Shown piece after piece: positions 8,632-17,541 of a stretch of DNA of 64,000 nt. The translations under genes and the position numbers were made by a program. Source of the DNA: Paenibacillus humicola (GTDB lineage Bacteria > Bacillota > Bacilli > Paenibacillales > Paenibacillaceae). How positions within the stretch are numbered: the stretch's first letter is position 1; each line of letters starts with the position of its first letter. Below the pieces are notes generated by a model. It was not told the DNA's origin, ran no database searches, and saw only the letters and a list, made by a program, of their open reading frames with translations. The stretch is from NCBI RefSeq assembly GCF_028826105.1, contig NZ_JAQGPL010000001.1:435501-499500 (forward strand), written 5' to 3'.

Positions 8632-8990
8632 ATGATCGTATGCCCTTACTGTGACAAAAAAGTCGAGATCCAAAACGGCAAATGCCCGGTGTGCGAAAAC
8701 AACCTGCACGAGATCGGATGAGGACTATACGGAGAGCAGCTCCGATATGAGCGTCATGGAATTGATCGAACATAACTTTAAATGCGCCAAATGCAAATCA
8801 AACGAATGCGGAATAAAAGAAGTTTCGATGACGGGGCGGGCTTGAGCAAGATCCTCGACATTGAGTACAACCATTATTTGTTCGTGCCTGCTTATCCTGC
8901 GGATTCGTCGAGGTCTATGACCCGGATGTTCTATATGGGCGTAAGGCGGGGAGTATCGGGACGATCATGGACATTTTATTCAGCCGTTAA
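8632..8990 (+). pseudogene. Zinc-ribbon protein (DUF2082/COG3478-like), several frameshifts
   Basis: Reading frames must be switched three times to follow one protein. CPYCDKK...CPVCENN comes first, then FKCAKCKSNECGIKEVSMTG, then GLSKILDIEYNHYLFV, then CLSCGFVEVYDPDVLYG and GTIMDILFSR to TAA 8990. The second half matches the zinc-ribbon family with two CxxC knuckles and a GxxxxxDxxFG-type end. Shifts fall near 8717, 8835 and 8885. Three independent breaks suggest real decay, though read errors are possible. Confidence 0.65.
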
Positions 8991-9041
8991 ATATGACAAT
9001 GGACTGTGCAGCCTGCTTATGTTTAAAGTAGGGGGATAAAA

Positions 9042-9467
9042 ATGCCGAAAAGCCAGTGTTTAGGATGTAAGCTTGCAAATAAAAGAATAGAAACAAACAC
9101 TGTTTATGAGACCGATTTGGTTGCTTGTATTCTCGATATCGCGCCATTAAACGAAGGCCATATACTCATACTTCCTAAACAGCATTACCATGATGTCGAT
9201 GACTTGGACGAAAATACTGCCAATGAAATTATGAAGGTATCCTTAATGTTCGCAAGGTTACTCAAGGAACAATTTCGTCCGGATGGAATAACGATCATTC
9301 AAAACGGCGGTTTATTTAATGACTTAACACACTATCATATGCATGTCTTCCCACGCTACAGATCGGATGGATTTGCCTGGGTTGAACCGAAGGATACGAC
9401 TAATGCTAAAGGACGATTAAACGAAACCAAAGAAAAGTTGGTAAAATTGATAAGTCAACATTGTTAA
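9042..9467 (+). CDS. HIT-family nucleotide hydrolase/transferase
   Basis: This is a 141-residue protein of the histidine triad family, which hydrolyses dinucleoside polyphosphates or nucleoside phosphoramidates. The catalytic HxHxH motif reads HYHMHVF (about 108-114), preceded by the helix-strand unit with ILPKQHYHDVDDL. A CxxC pair near the start (CLGC) may bind zinc, as in many bacterial HIT proteins. The ATG follows an AGGGGG site by 7 bases. Length agrees with the family norm of 110-150 residues. Confidence 0.9.
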   Translation: MPKSQCLGCKLANKRIETNTVYETDLVACILDIAPLNEGHILILPKQHYHDVDDLDENTANEIMKVSLMFARLLKEQFRPDGITIIQNGGLFNDLTHYHMHVFPRYRSDGFAWVEPKDTTNAKGRLNETKEKLVKLISQHC

Positions 9468-9591
9468 GGAATTTATCAAAGGAGGCGGTTTTATGGTTAG
9501 CAAAGTCACGTCTGGAGCGGGTAACAAAACGAGGGGAGATCGCATAATGGCCCGGTAAACTGCGGGAATCCCCTTGAAAGGGGCAGCATTT

Positions 9592-10398
9592 TTGAATAAC
9601 AATGAACATGAAGATCCGCGTAAGAACGAAGAAGTCGTACTGTCCGCGGAAAAATCGGTGGCTCGGCAGGGGGACGTTGTGCTTCGGCCTTCCGGTCCCT
9701 GGACACCTCATGTGCACGCTTTATTGCGTGATTTAAGAAAACGTGGCTTCACGTCCGTACCGTCCATTATCGGTTCCGGATTGGATCAAGAAGGCCGCGA
9801 AATGTTGAGCTATATCGAAGGCGAATTCGTGCACCCCGGCCCTTGGAGGGACGAGGCGATCGTGGAAGTCGGCCGGATGCTGCGAAGGCTTCATGATGCG
9901 TCAGCACAGTTCAAGCCTGCCGCCGATGCGGTGTGGAAGCCTTGGTTTTTGCGGGATCTGGGCGGATCCAATCGGGTTTACAGTCACGGTGATGTTGCGC
10001 CTTGGAATATGGTCACCCGTGATGGCATGCCCGTTGCGTTAATCGATTGGGAATTCGCCGGACCTGTCGATCCCATGGTCGAGCTTGCCAGAGTATGCTG
10101 GCTGTTTCCTCAGCTTCATGACGACGATGTTGCCGAAAGGGTAGGCTTGCCTTCTCTTCAGGCACGAGCGCGGCAGCTTCGCCTGCTCGCCGATGCTTAC
10201 GGCGCTAGTCCCGCCCAGCGGCACTCATTATTCCACCTCATCCTGGAGGTTGTTGTACGCGAAACCGCCGAAGAAGCGATCGAGATGCAAATCACTCCGG
10301 ATCGCCATGGGCCGCTTTGGGGGATCGCCTGGAGAGCGCGTGCGGCGGCATGGATTTTGCGTAACCGGACCGTTTTGCAAAATGCGCTTGAGCAATAA
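9592..10398 (+). CDS. Aminoglycoside phosphotransferase (APH)-fold kinase
   Basis: This 268-residue protein has the APH/choline-kinase fold. The catalytic loop YSHGDVAPWNMV (HGDxxxxN) and the metal-binding ALIDWEFAGPVDPMVEL are both intact. The N-terminal nucleotide-binding part is short. I prefer TTG 9592, 8 bases after AAAGGGG, over TTG 9574. A terminator follows at 10432. Related genes in Bacillales are usually labelled phosphotransferase or homoserine kinase-like, and the substrate is not predictable. Resistance to an aminoglycoside should not be assumed. Confidence 0.85.
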   Translation: MNNNEHEDPRKNEEVVLSAEKSVARQGDVVLRPSGPWTPHVHALLRDLRKRGFTSVPSIIGSGLDQEGREMLSYIEGEFVHPGPWRDEAIVEVGRMLRRLHDASAQFKPAADAVWKPWFLRDLGGSNRVYSHGDVAPWNMVTRDGMPVALIDWEFAGPVDPMVELARVCWLFPQLHDDDVAERVGLPSLQARARQLRLLADAYGASPAQRHSLFHLILEVVVRETAEEAIEMQITPDRHGPLWGIAWRARAAAWILRNRTVLQNALEQ

Positions 10399-10431
10399 GG
10401 TCCATCATCCGTTTGCGATCGTGTCACGACG

Positions 10432-10456
10432 AAGGCTGCCGATTTGGCAGCCTTTT
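10432..10456 (+). terminator. Rho-independent terminator after the phosphotransferase gene
   Basis: AAGGCTGCC and GGCAGCCTT form a perfect hairpin with a five-base loop, followed by T4. Confidence 0.8.
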
Positions 10457-10497
10457 GTTCGCTTAACGGGATATAGTATTGTTTTTTGTTCCATGCG

Positions 10498-10656
10498 ACA
10501 AGGGATTTACCTGCTGAAGCGGTGTCGGTTCTTGAAACCCTTTATGGCGTGAAAACGGTGGAGGAGATCGCAGAACGTATGGCTTGGGCTGACGAATTAT
10601 TTGAAAAGGCTGTTACCGAAGCTGAAACATTAATCTCAGCATCTTTTTCGTCATAA
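10498..10656 (+). pseudogene. C-terminal gene fragment of unknown origin
   Basis: An open frame without a start reads through TRDLPAEAVSVLETLYGVKTVEE to a stop at 10654-10656. It looks helical and protein-like (regular spacing of Leu, Val and Ala with acidic residues). It begins right after a terminator without a ribosome site and appears to be the tail of a lost gene. No family was recognised. Confidence 0.35.
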
Positions 10657-10659
10657 TAA

Positions 10660-10683
10660 AGGCCCGCCAGGGTCGACGGGCCG
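10660..10683 (-). terminator. Terminator of the spore protein gene
   Basis: On the minus strand, CGGCCCG and CGGGCC form a hairpin followed by TTTATT, directly after the stop codon of the spore protein. Confidence 0.65.
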
Positions 10684-10690
10684 TGTGTCT

Positions 10691-10903
10691 CTAGAATCTG
10701 CCGCCAAGCTGCTGTTCGGCAATTTGGATCAATTTGCGGGTGATGTATCCGCCAAGGGCGCCGGCATCGCGGGTTGCGATGTTGCCGTAGTAGCCGTCTG
10801 CCGGAATTTGAATACCAAGCTCCTGCGCAGCCTCGAATTTCAGTTGATCGAGCGCATGACGCGCTTGCGGGACAACAAGCTGATTGTTTCGGTTTCTGGC
10901 CAT
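10691..10903 (-). CDS. Alpha/beta-type small acid-soluble spore protein
   Basis: This is a 70-residue member of the DNA-protecting spore protein family, of normal length. It starts MARNRNNQLVVPQARHALDQLKFE and contains the germination protease site region (KFEAAQELGI) and the second helix ITRKLIQIAEQQL. The glycine-rich loop reads GNIATRDAGALGGYI. The start is fixed by GGAGGTG upstream. A sigma-G-type promoter precedes it, as expected for forespore expression. It is divergent from a DNA ligase gene. Confidence 0.95.
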   Translation of the reverse strand: MARNRNNQLVVPQARHALDQLKFEAAQELGIQIPADGYYGNIATRDAGALGGYITRKLIQIAEQQLGGRF

Positions 10904-10930
10904 CGATTATGCACCTCCTGAATGTAAAGA

Positions 10931-10960
10931 TATTATGCGGAACATTCATGAACGTTATAC
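10931..10960 (-). promoter_or_regulatory. Sigma-G-type forespore promoter
   Basis: On the minus strand, GTATA (positions 10960-10956) and CATAATA (10937-10931) are separated by 18 bases. This fits the established sigma-G consensus (GHATR, 17-18, CATNNTA) well. It lies about 28 bases upstream of the spore protein start. Confidence 0.7.
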
Positions 10961-11038
10961 ATCATTTACCTGATTTCAGCGGCTTTCCGAAGTGATACAA
11001 TCTTTTGAAATGGGGATTGCAGGACGGAGGAAGGCTTG

Positions 11039-11899
11039 ATGTTTATTTCGCCGATGCTGACTGGCACACGGGAGGAACCGTTCGACGACGAACGGTTTGT
11101 TTTTGAACCCAAAATCGACGGCCACCGATTGCTGCTGAGCCTCGAGCCCGGGCGCCGCGTTCAGCTGTTTACCCGGCACGGGAACGAGGTCACCCGCCAG
11201 TATCCGGAGCTGCAAAATGTGCCGGTCGACGGCGGCGGCGTGATTCTGGATGGTGAAGCAGCTTACGTGAATCCGGATACCGGCCAGGTCGAATTTGAAA
11301 CGCTGATGGAGCGGTTCCGGATGACGAAAATTCCTAAAATCCGGGAAGCCAGGCAGCGGATACCCGTGCGCTATTTTGTGTTCGATGTGCTGCAGTATAA
11401 CGGCCGCGATCTTCGAAGCCGCCCTCTGACCGAACGTCGAAAAATTCTCGACGAAATTCTGACGGAAAACGCATATTACAGCCGCGTGCTGCAGGTCGAC
11501 GGCCGAGGAAACGAATTGTTTGATCTTATCCGTCAACGCGGCCTTGAAGGAATCGTTGCCAAAGAAAAGTACAGCCGCTATGTCAGCCGGCGTTCCGACC
11601 GGTGGCAGAAGGTGATCAACTATCAAACGGCGATTGTCGAGCTCGGCGGCTACCGCAAGCATCAATTCGGCTGGCTGGCCCAGGTTGATGGACGGCCGGC
11701 AGGGATGATCGAGCTCGCCGTTCCCGCGGGACAGCGCAAGGCTTTTCACGAAGCTGCAAAAAAGCTCGCGACCGGCGAGGATCGGAATTATGTCTATATC
11801 GAGCCGCGGCTGCGCGCAAAGGTCCGATTCCGGAATTGGACGAAAGCCGGCATGCTGCGGTCCCCTGAATTTGTGGAATTCGTGGAATTTGTGGAATGA
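11039..11899 (+). CDS. ATP-dependent DNA ligase (LigD ligase-domain type)
   Basis: This 286-residue protein is made of a ligase adenylation domain plus OB fold, with no primase or nuclease domain attached. The nucleotidyl-lysine motif is EPKIDGHR; motif III reads RYFVFDVLQYNG, motif IV LEGIVAKEKYS and motif V RWQKV. Such ligases seal ends in bacterial non-homologous end joining, often with Ku and often in spores; no Ku gene lies in this window. ATG 11039 follows GGAGG by 8 bases. The C-terminus ends in three EFV-type triplets encoded by a 9-base tandem repeat. A decayed partial copy lies at about 25.9-26.1 kb. Confidence 0.88.
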   Translation: MFISPMLTGTREEPFDDERFVFEPKIDGHRLLLSLEPGRRVQLFTRHGNEVTRQYPELQNVPVDGGGVILDGEAAYVNPDTGQVEFETLMERFRMTKIPKIREARQRIPVRYFVFDVLQYNGRDLRSRPLTERRKILDEILTENAYYSRVLQVDGRGNELFDLIRQRGLEGIVAKEKYSRYVSRRSDRWQKVINYQTAIVELGGYRKHQFGWLAQVDGRPAGMIELAVPAGQRKAFHEAAKKLATGEDRNYVYIEPRLRAKVRFRNWTKAGMLRSPEFVEFVEFVE

Positions 11900-12156
11900 C
11901 GGATTACCGCCTACCGGATATGTGAGGCAGGCGGCTTTCGTATCCTACATACCCTTAATCATTAACCCCCTTCATTGTGATCCCCCGCGCGGATAGATAA
12001 TCGGGACGGCATAGGGGCAGGCTTGGCGCCGCGTATATTTCCCTCCAGTCCGTCCATATTTTAAAAACCTTCCTGAAAGTTAAAGGATTTTCCAGCCCGA
12101 TAAAAGAACAAGTACTTAGCGGTACGCGTCCGCCCGATATCGAGGAGGCGTTTTTC

Positions 12157-13497
12157 ATGACGGATGAGTTGGGCTTTAGCGATTTTGCCATCCCTTACGC
12201 TCGCGGCGCATCATACCCCGTCCGCTCCGGCAATGTTTTGCGGCCGCTCATCGACGGGGAGCCTGCATTCCGCCGGGTGTGCGAGGCGATTGAACAGGCG
12301 AAGATCAGCGTCTGGGCGACGGTCACGTTTATGTGGGCGGCATGTCAAATGCCGGACGGAAGAGGCTCGCCGCTCGACGTCCTGAGTCGGGCTGCCGAGA
12401 GAGGGCTGGACGTTCGCATCATTTTTTGGCGCCCCGATCCCGAAACGGAATATTTGGAAACAAACGCTTTTTGGGGAGCGCCCGAACACGTTGAACGGTT
12501 GAAAGAATGTTCTTCGTCCCTTCGTATCCGATGGGATCGGGCTCAGCCCGGATACTGTCAGCACCAGAAGTGCTGGCTTATCGATGCCGGTACGGAAACG
12601 GAGACGACGTTTCTTGGCGGGATCAATCTCAACCCCCACTCCGTAGTCGCACCCGGCCATCGCGGCGGCAAAAACCAAAACCATGATGTATACATAGAGC
12701 TCGCGGGTCCTTCCGCGGTCGACGTCCATCATAACTTTGTCCAACGCTGGAATGAAGCAAGCGAGCGGCATTTGGCCGACGGCCGGTGGGGGGCAGGCAG
12801 CGAGTCCGACCTTCCTTTTCCGGCAAAAGTGCCCGAGCGAAAGGGAAACGCCATCGTTCAAATTCAACGGACGATTCATCGCGGCCGGTATTCGAACGGG
12901 CATGCCGCGCCTCAAGATGCCGCATATTCAATTGAAGACGGGGAACGGTCGAATTTGGAGCAGTACTGCGCGGCGATCGGTGCTGCCCGGCGTTCCATTT
13001 ATATCGAGAACCAGGCGATCGACGTTCCGGAGATCATCCGGTGTTTGCGCCATGCATTGCAGCGTGGGGTGGAAATTGCAGTCTTGATGCCGGCAGAGGG
13101 GAAACTCCATGAACTATTTGCCGACCTTGCGGCTTTCGATAATTTCACCTTGGCGGGAATTGCCGGATTAGGCGACGATGGCAAGCGGAATCCGGTCTGG
13201 ATTCACGCCAAGCTCATGCTTATCGATGGAGAATGGGGCACCGTCGGCTCGTGCAACCTGCATCGCTATTCGCTTTTCGGCAACAGCGAATTGAACGCGG
13301 CTTTTTGGGACCGGGAGACGGCGCGCGCGCTGCTGGCCGAATTGCTTCATGAGCATCTGGACCGGGATATTTCCGGGCTTAATGATCGTGCTGCGCTGCA
13401 GCTTTTCGGTGAGATTGCCAGACACAATCGCCGGCTGTTTGAACGGGGGGAGAGCAAGTGGCAGGGCCTCGCCTTCAGTCTTCCGCCGCTGTCCTGA
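12157..13497 (+). CDS. Phospholipase D-like (HKD) protein, cardiolipin-synthase type
   Basis: This 446-residue protein has two HKD half-sites: HQKCWLID with GGINLN (about residues 138-160) and HAKLMLID with GSCNL (about 348-370). The two halves together form one active site in the PLD superfamily. There are no N-terminal membrane helices, so it differs from standard cardiolipin synthases and may act on lipids as a soluble or peripheral enzyme, or on another phosphodiester. The ATG follows CGAGGAGGCG. It sits 13-15 kb from any other lipid gene seen here, and its role is inferred only from family. Confidence 0.82.
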   Translation: MTDELGFSDFAIPYARGASYPVRSGNVLRPLIDGEPAFRRVCEAIEQAKISVWATVTFMWAACQMPDGRGSPLDVLSRAAERGLDVRIIFWRPDPETEYLETNAFWGAPEHVERLKECSSSLRIRWDRAQPGYCQHQKCWLIDAGTETETTFLGGINLNPHSVVAPGHRGGKNQNHDVYIELAGPSAVDVHHNFVQRWNEASERHLADGRWGAGSESDLPFPAKVPERKGNAIVQIQRTIHRGRYSNGHAAPQDAAYSIEDGERSNLEQYCAAIGAARRSIYIENQAIDVPEIIRCLRHALQRGVEIAVLMPAEGKLHELFADLAAFDNFTLAGIAGLGDDGKRNPVWIHAKLMLIDGEWGTVGSCNLHRYSLFGNSELNAAFWDRETARALLAELLHEHLDRDISGLNDRAALQLFGEIARHNRRLFERGESKWQGLAFSLPPLS

Positions 13498-13532
13498 AGC
13501 TCAGGGCTTTGAAAAGGGGGGACATCAAAAAA

Positions 13533-13682
13533 ATGTCCGAACAATTGAACCGGGAAATACTCGATGAGCTGAAGAATATAAATCGGAAACTGGATACGTT
13601 AAGCAAACCGAAAGGGTTATCGGCTTCTACCAAGCTTATTGCCGTCATCATTGGGTTTACCGTTATAGACCGCTTATTTTGA
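13533..13682 (+). CDS. Small membrane-anchored coiled-coil protein
   Basis: This is a 49-residue protein. An acidic/basic heptad-like helix (about 3-24, EILDELKNINRKLDTL) is followed by a single C-terminal hydrophobic segment (STKLIAVIIGFTVIDRLF). AAAAGGGGGG lies about 11 bases before the ATG. It begins 35 bases after the PLD-like gene and is likely co-transcribed with it. The family is not known to me. Confidence 0.55.
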   Translation: MSEQLNREILDELKNINRKLDTLSKPKGLSASTKLIAVIIGFTVIDRLF

Positions 13683-13767
13683 TTGCCATTGCATTGATCA
13701 GCAGCATGGTTCGAAATTGAAGCATTATTGGTTACCAGACACGAATTCCTGACAAGGGAGGGCCAAC

Positions 13768-14337
13768 ATGTTAGATAAAAGCCTGGAGTGGTATAGGATT
13801 ATTCTTAAGCGAGAAACAGGAGCTCCAATTCCGCAAGCGGCTTTGCCAAAAGGATATTCGATCGTAACGTTCCAGACGGGTGATGAAGAAGCGTGGGGGG
13901 AGATTGAAACATCCGTCCTGGAATTTGATGAAAAGGATGCGGCGGCGGACTATTTTACGAAAAACTATATCCCATATGAGAATGAGGTGAAACGAAGAAC
14001 CTTGTTCATTCAAGCGGATTCTGGCGAGAAAATAGCCACCTTTACGGCTTGGTGGAATTATACGGGTATTCGTCGGCATCCGTTTGTCCACTGGGTTGCG
14101 GTAAAACCGCAATATCAAGGAAGAGGGTTAGGCAAGGCTATCATTGCGGCAGGGGTAAGACACATGATTGAAATCGAAGGCGACAGCGTGATGTATATAC
14201 CCACATCAACCTGGTCTCACAAAGCGATTAGGCTGTATCGGTGGGCTGGATTTGAATTCGAGCTTCATGAACCGGCTCCCGGAGGATTTGAGAATCAGAC
14301 TAAACAAGCGATTAATCTGATTAAAGACCGCATGTAA
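13768..14337 (+). CDS. GNAT-family N-acetyltransferase
   Basis: This 189-residue acetyltransferase has the acetyl-CoA loop VAVKPQYQGRGLGKAII (about 110-126), followed by the strand and helix with TSTWSHKAIRLYRWAGFEFE. The N-terminal 60 residues are less conserved and would form the acceptor site. A good ribosome site (AAGGGAGG) lies 7 bases before ATG 13768. The acceptor, whether small molecule or protein, cannot be predicted. Confidence 0.85.
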   Translation: MLDKSLEWYRIILKRETGAPIPQAALPKGYSIVTFQTGDEEAWGEIETSVLEFDEKDAAADYFTKNYIPYENEVKRRTLFIQADSGEKIATFTAWWNYTGIRRHPFVHWVAVKPQYQGRGLGKAIIAAGVRHMIEIEGDSVMYIPTSTWSHKAIRLYRWAGFEFELHEPAPGGFENQTKQAINLIKDRM

Positions 14338-14424
14338 GCATACTTGAGAGCCCGGTCATCTGCCGGATGAGAAGCTTAAACCTTAGATCATTGAGGCACG
14401 CGGCGGCTATTTGATATATAGGGA

Positions 14425-16011
14425 TTAATCGTCCTTAACCGAATCGGGCGATTTCAGCCCTTGATACAGCGCATTCAGCAGATCGTGGTCCGCTGTATCC
14501 TGACTTAATTCCCATACCATAGCTCCCGCCAGGCCTTGTTTTTTAATAAAAGCCGCTTTGCTGCCGATGGATTCCGGGTCCTCGTAGCTGATGAAGCTGG
14601 ATCCGTTATACAGGTAGGGAACCCGGGAGCTTTCCCGGACATACCGGGTATACCCTTTTCCCGAGAAAAGAGAAGCAATTTGGGAATAGGGAAGAACCTT
14701 CCCGCCGCTGAACGTCTGATACAGCCCGTTGTTCGCCTCTCGAACGTTGTCGTAGCGGTAGCCATAGAAAGGAACGCCCATCATCAGCTTGCCTGCGGGC
14801 ACTCCCCGGTTGAGATACATTTGCACCGCATCATGGACATTGCCGGCTGCCGGGCCGCCGCCGGGATCCTTGTACAAAGGCGCGTTCAAGCCGGTCGTCG
14901 AATCCCACGTTCCCTGAAAATCGTACGTCATGACGTTGATGTAGTCCACGATTTTCTGCAGTTTGTTCAGTTCTACATTATTCGCATAGCCCGGACCCGC
15001 TGCGCCCGCAAAGCTGAGCAGATAGCTTTTCCCGTCCTTCGCTCCTTGTGCATTCAGCTTCCTACGCAGCTCCTGCATCAGATAGGTAAAATTCCGCTTA
15101 TCCGCCGGTCTGCGCACGTTATCCGGCTCGCCGCCGTCCACTGGATATTCCCAATCGATGTCAACGCCGTCAAAACCGTATTTGACGATAAACTTCACGC
15201 AGCTGTCCGCGAAAGCCGTTCGGGATGCTTTCGTTCGCGCGGCATCGGAAAACCGGCCGGACCACGACCAGCCTCCGACTGAAATTAACGTTTTCAAATG
15301 GGGGTAAAGCTTCTTAACCTTCAACAGCTGATTGAAATTGCCATGGAACGGATCTCGGGGCGAATCGTTCGGATAAAGGTGTTCGATATCGGCATAAGGG
15401 TCGCCCAGGGCGATTTTAAGATCGGGACCGATCGTTGCGAAAGCGTAGTTGATATGCGTCAGCTTGCTTCCATCCAATTGGGTCACTCGATTGCCGCTGT
15501 ATGCCGTCCAGCCTGCATAATAGCCGATCACTTTTTTGCCGTTAGCGGATTTGATGCCGTTGTCTTTTCGGCTCGCGGAGGATGCGGCTTGCGCGGCCCT
15601 TGTCGTAACGACGACGGTTTGGCTGGAGACAGGCGTATAACCGGCCCCCAGGCCCGATTTGACATAAAAGAGGTATGTACGGGATGGAGAGAGCCCGGTA
15701 AACGTATAGTGAGATGTCGTTGTTGTGCCCACAGCTGCCGAATCTTTGTAAACCGTATAAAATTCGGGATGGTTGGCATTCGGCGGGTTCCAGGACAACG
15801 TGACCGTTGTATCCGTACGGCCGACGGCTCGAAGTCCGGTCAGAGCGTCCGGAGCGCTTGGAGCATTAGAAGCAGCCGGAGCCTGATCATGATGTACAAG
15901 GGATGAAAGATAGATCGCGGCCAAAATCGATAGGAAAGAAAGGATGATCGAACCAATGAGGAGATATATTCGAAGAAGCCATTTTTGCCGAGAACCATTT
16001 TTGGACTGCAC
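14425..16011 (-). CDS. GH18 chitinase with fibronectin type III domain
   Basis: This 528-residue surface or secreted enzyme hydrolyses chitin or related N-acetylglucosamine polymers. An N-terminal signal anchor (about 10-40) is followed by one Fn3 domain (about 50-135) and then a GH18 barrel (about 155-520). The catalytic motif DGVDIDWEYP contains the acid Glu, and SVGGWSWSGRFS is the second conserved strand. GTG 16011 is chosen because GGAGGT lies 6 bases upstream, against an open-frame start 27 bases earlier. No chitin-binding module is visible. It is transcribed alone, divergent from the YkvA-like gene. Confidence 0.9.
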   Translation of the reverse strand: MQSKNGSRQKWLLRIYLLIGSIILSFLSILAAIYLSSLVHHDQAPAASNAPSAPDALTGLRAVGRTDTTVTLSWNPPNANHPEFYTVYKDSAAVGTTTTSHYTFTGLSPSRTYLFYVKSGLGAGYTPVSSQTVVVTTRAAQAASSASRKDNGIKSANGKKVIGYYAGWTAYSGNRVTQLDGSKLTHINYAFATIGPDLKIALGDPYADIEHLYPNDSPRDPFHGNFNQLLKVKKLYPHLKTLISVGGWSWSGRFSDAARTKASRTAFADSCVKFIVKYGFDGVDIDWEYPVDGGEPDNVRRPADKRNFTYLMQELRRKLNAQGAKDGKSYLLSFAGAAGPGYANNVELNKLQKIVDYINVMTYDFQGTWDSTTGLNAPLYKDPGGGPAAGNVHDAVQMYLNRGVPAGKLMMGVPFYGYRYDNVREANNGLYQTFSGGKVLPYSQIASLFSGKGYTRYVRESSRVPYLYNGSSFISYEDPESIGSKAAFIKKQGLAGAMVWELSQDTADHDLLNALYQGLKSPDSVKDD

Positions 16012-16175
16012 CCCAATACCTCCGTGATGTAGGATCATGCTGCGTATCGTGAAGCGCCTCTATCACATTTTCTCATTATACCAGCAGCCGGGCGTCTATG
16101 ACTCAGGTATCTATTTCCTGAGCGTTCTATCGTTTATGATGGAGTCATGACATTCACGTACGGTGGGGATCGATT

Positions 16176-16574
16176 ATGCGCCAGGTAAAAGCGATCGATA
16201 GAGTAAAAGCGAAGGCGAGAGAGATCAAGCGGAATCTATTCGTTCTGTATCTTGCGTATAAGGACCCTCGGGTACCTTGGTATGCGAAGCTAGTAGCAGT
16301 CTGCGTGGCAGCTTACGCCTTCAGCCCGATAGACCTCATCCCTGATTTTATACCGGTCCTTGGCTACCTCGATGACCTGATCATCGTCCCGTTAGGCATT
16401 ACACTTGCTCTGAAGCTGATTCCGCAAGACGTAATTCAGGATTGCAGGGATAAAGCGGAGGAGATCCGGAACAACGGTAAACCCAGGAATTGGGTAACCG
16501 GAGCCTTGTTCATCATGATTTGGATAGGGCTTGCATTTTGGGTCGGTTCTATTATTTATAAGTTTTTTGCTTAG
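16176..16574 (+). CDS. YkvA-family (DUF1232) membrane protein
   Basis: This 132-residue protein carries the DUF1232 signature: KDPRVPWYAKLVAVCVAAYA followed by SPIDLIPDFIPVLGYLDDLIIVP. A C-terminal hydrophobic helix (about 108-128) probably anchors it. The family is widespread and its molecular role is not established. The ATG follows GGTGGGGA. It is a single gene, convergent with the sugar catabolic operon. Confidence 0.9.
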   Translation: MRQVKAIDRVKAKAREIKRNLFVLYLAYKDPRVPWYAKLVAVCVAAYAFSPIDLIPDFIPVLGYLDDLIIVPLGITLALKLIPQDVIQDCRDKAEEIRNNGKPRNWVTGALFIMIWIGLAFWVGSIIYKFFA

Positions 16575-16644
16575 AGTCTCAGCTTTAACGTAAAATTCCT
16601 GAATTGAAAGAGGGGGCGCCTGGCCCCCCGGCTTCTCACACAAA

Positions 16645-17505
16645 TTAGGTATTGGATCCCTGTATATTCAAGCCATAAAACCGGGCTGCATTGCCGCCGT
16701 AAACGCCGGCCAGCTCCTCCTCGGTCCAGCTATCGTCCAGACAGTACTCGAACAAATCGACGACACTGCCGTAGGTGGCCGAATATAAGCAGATCGGCCA
16801 ATCGCTGCCGAACATGACCCTTTTCTTGCCAAATACGTCGATCACATGTTTGGCATACGGCGCGATGTCTTCCTTTGACCATGGCGCACCCGTTCGCCCG
16901 GAGACCATGCCGGACAGCTTGCACATGATATGAGGATAGGCGGCGATCCGCTCCATTTGGCTTGCCCAGGGCTCCCATTCTTTCTGCCCGATTGCGGGCT
17001 TCGCGATATGGTCAATCACCGCATGCCATTCGGGAACCTGCTCCAATACTTGAAGGATATAGGAAAGATGTCTGGGGTTCGCCTGCAAATCCATCCGAAA
17101 GCCCGCCTCGGTCAAGTGCTTGATCCGCCCGATCACGTCCTCCCGGATGATCCAGTCGGAAGGCAAATCTTGAATCATCGGACGGAAGCTTACGAATTTG
17201 GGATTCCTTCGATAATGGCTCAGTTTCTCCTCGAAATCTGCGGATTCCAGGTCCAGCCAGCCGACAACCCCCGCCACCGTCTCCTCCCGTTCCGCAAGCT
17301 CCAACAAGAAATCGGTTTCCTCTGCAGTAGGAGCGGCTTGAACGATAATGGTTTTGTCGATCCGAAACCGGATTAAGTGCGGTTTTAAATGCTCGGGCAT
17401 ATAATCGGCATACATGCTGCCCAGAGAAGGCTGAAGCCACCCGTAATCGTTTCGCGACGTCAGCCAATAGTGCTGATGGGAATCAATTCTGATTATGGTC
17501 ACCAT
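16645..17505 (-). CDS. COG3618-type amidohydrolase, probable sugar lactonase
   Basis: This 286-residue TIM-barrel hydrolase has the N-terminal metal motif DSHQHYW and the late motif VMFGSDWPICLYSATYG, both characteristic of the COG3618 group that includes L-fucono- and L-rhamnono-lactonases. The established role of these enzymes is opening the 1,4- or 1,5-lactone made by a sugar dehydrogenase. Here it is the last gene of an operon with a rhamnonate-dehydratase-like and a zinc dehydrogenase gene, which supports a lactonase role. The exact sugar (rhamnose, fucose or a related one) is inferred. Confidence 0.8.
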   Translation of the reverse strand: MVTIIRIDSHQHYWLTSRNDYGWLQPSLGSMYADYMPEHLKPHLIRFRIDKTIIVQAAPTAEETDFLLELAEREETVAGVVGWLDLESADFEEKLSHYRRNPKFVSFRPMIQDLPSDWIIREDVIGRIKHLTEAGFRMDLQANPRHLSYILQVLEQVPEWHAVIDHIAKPAIGQKEWEPWASQMERIAAYPHIMCKLSGMVSGRTGAPWSKEDIAPYAKHVIDVFGKKRVMFGSDWPICLYSATYGSVVDLFEYCLDDSWTEEELAGVYGGNAARFYGLNIQGSNT

Positions 17506-17541
17506 CTCCGTTTCATTTTTGCCGGCTTCGATCCGGTTGTC

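Noticed and set aside
9493..9558. Short 21-codon frame with GGAGG before ATG, upstream of the phosphotransferase
   Set aside because: It has a ribosome site but no similarity and could be chance; not listed as a gene.
9574..9576. TTG 9574 as the start of the phosphotransferase
   Set aside because: TTG 9592 has a better spaced AAAGGGG site.
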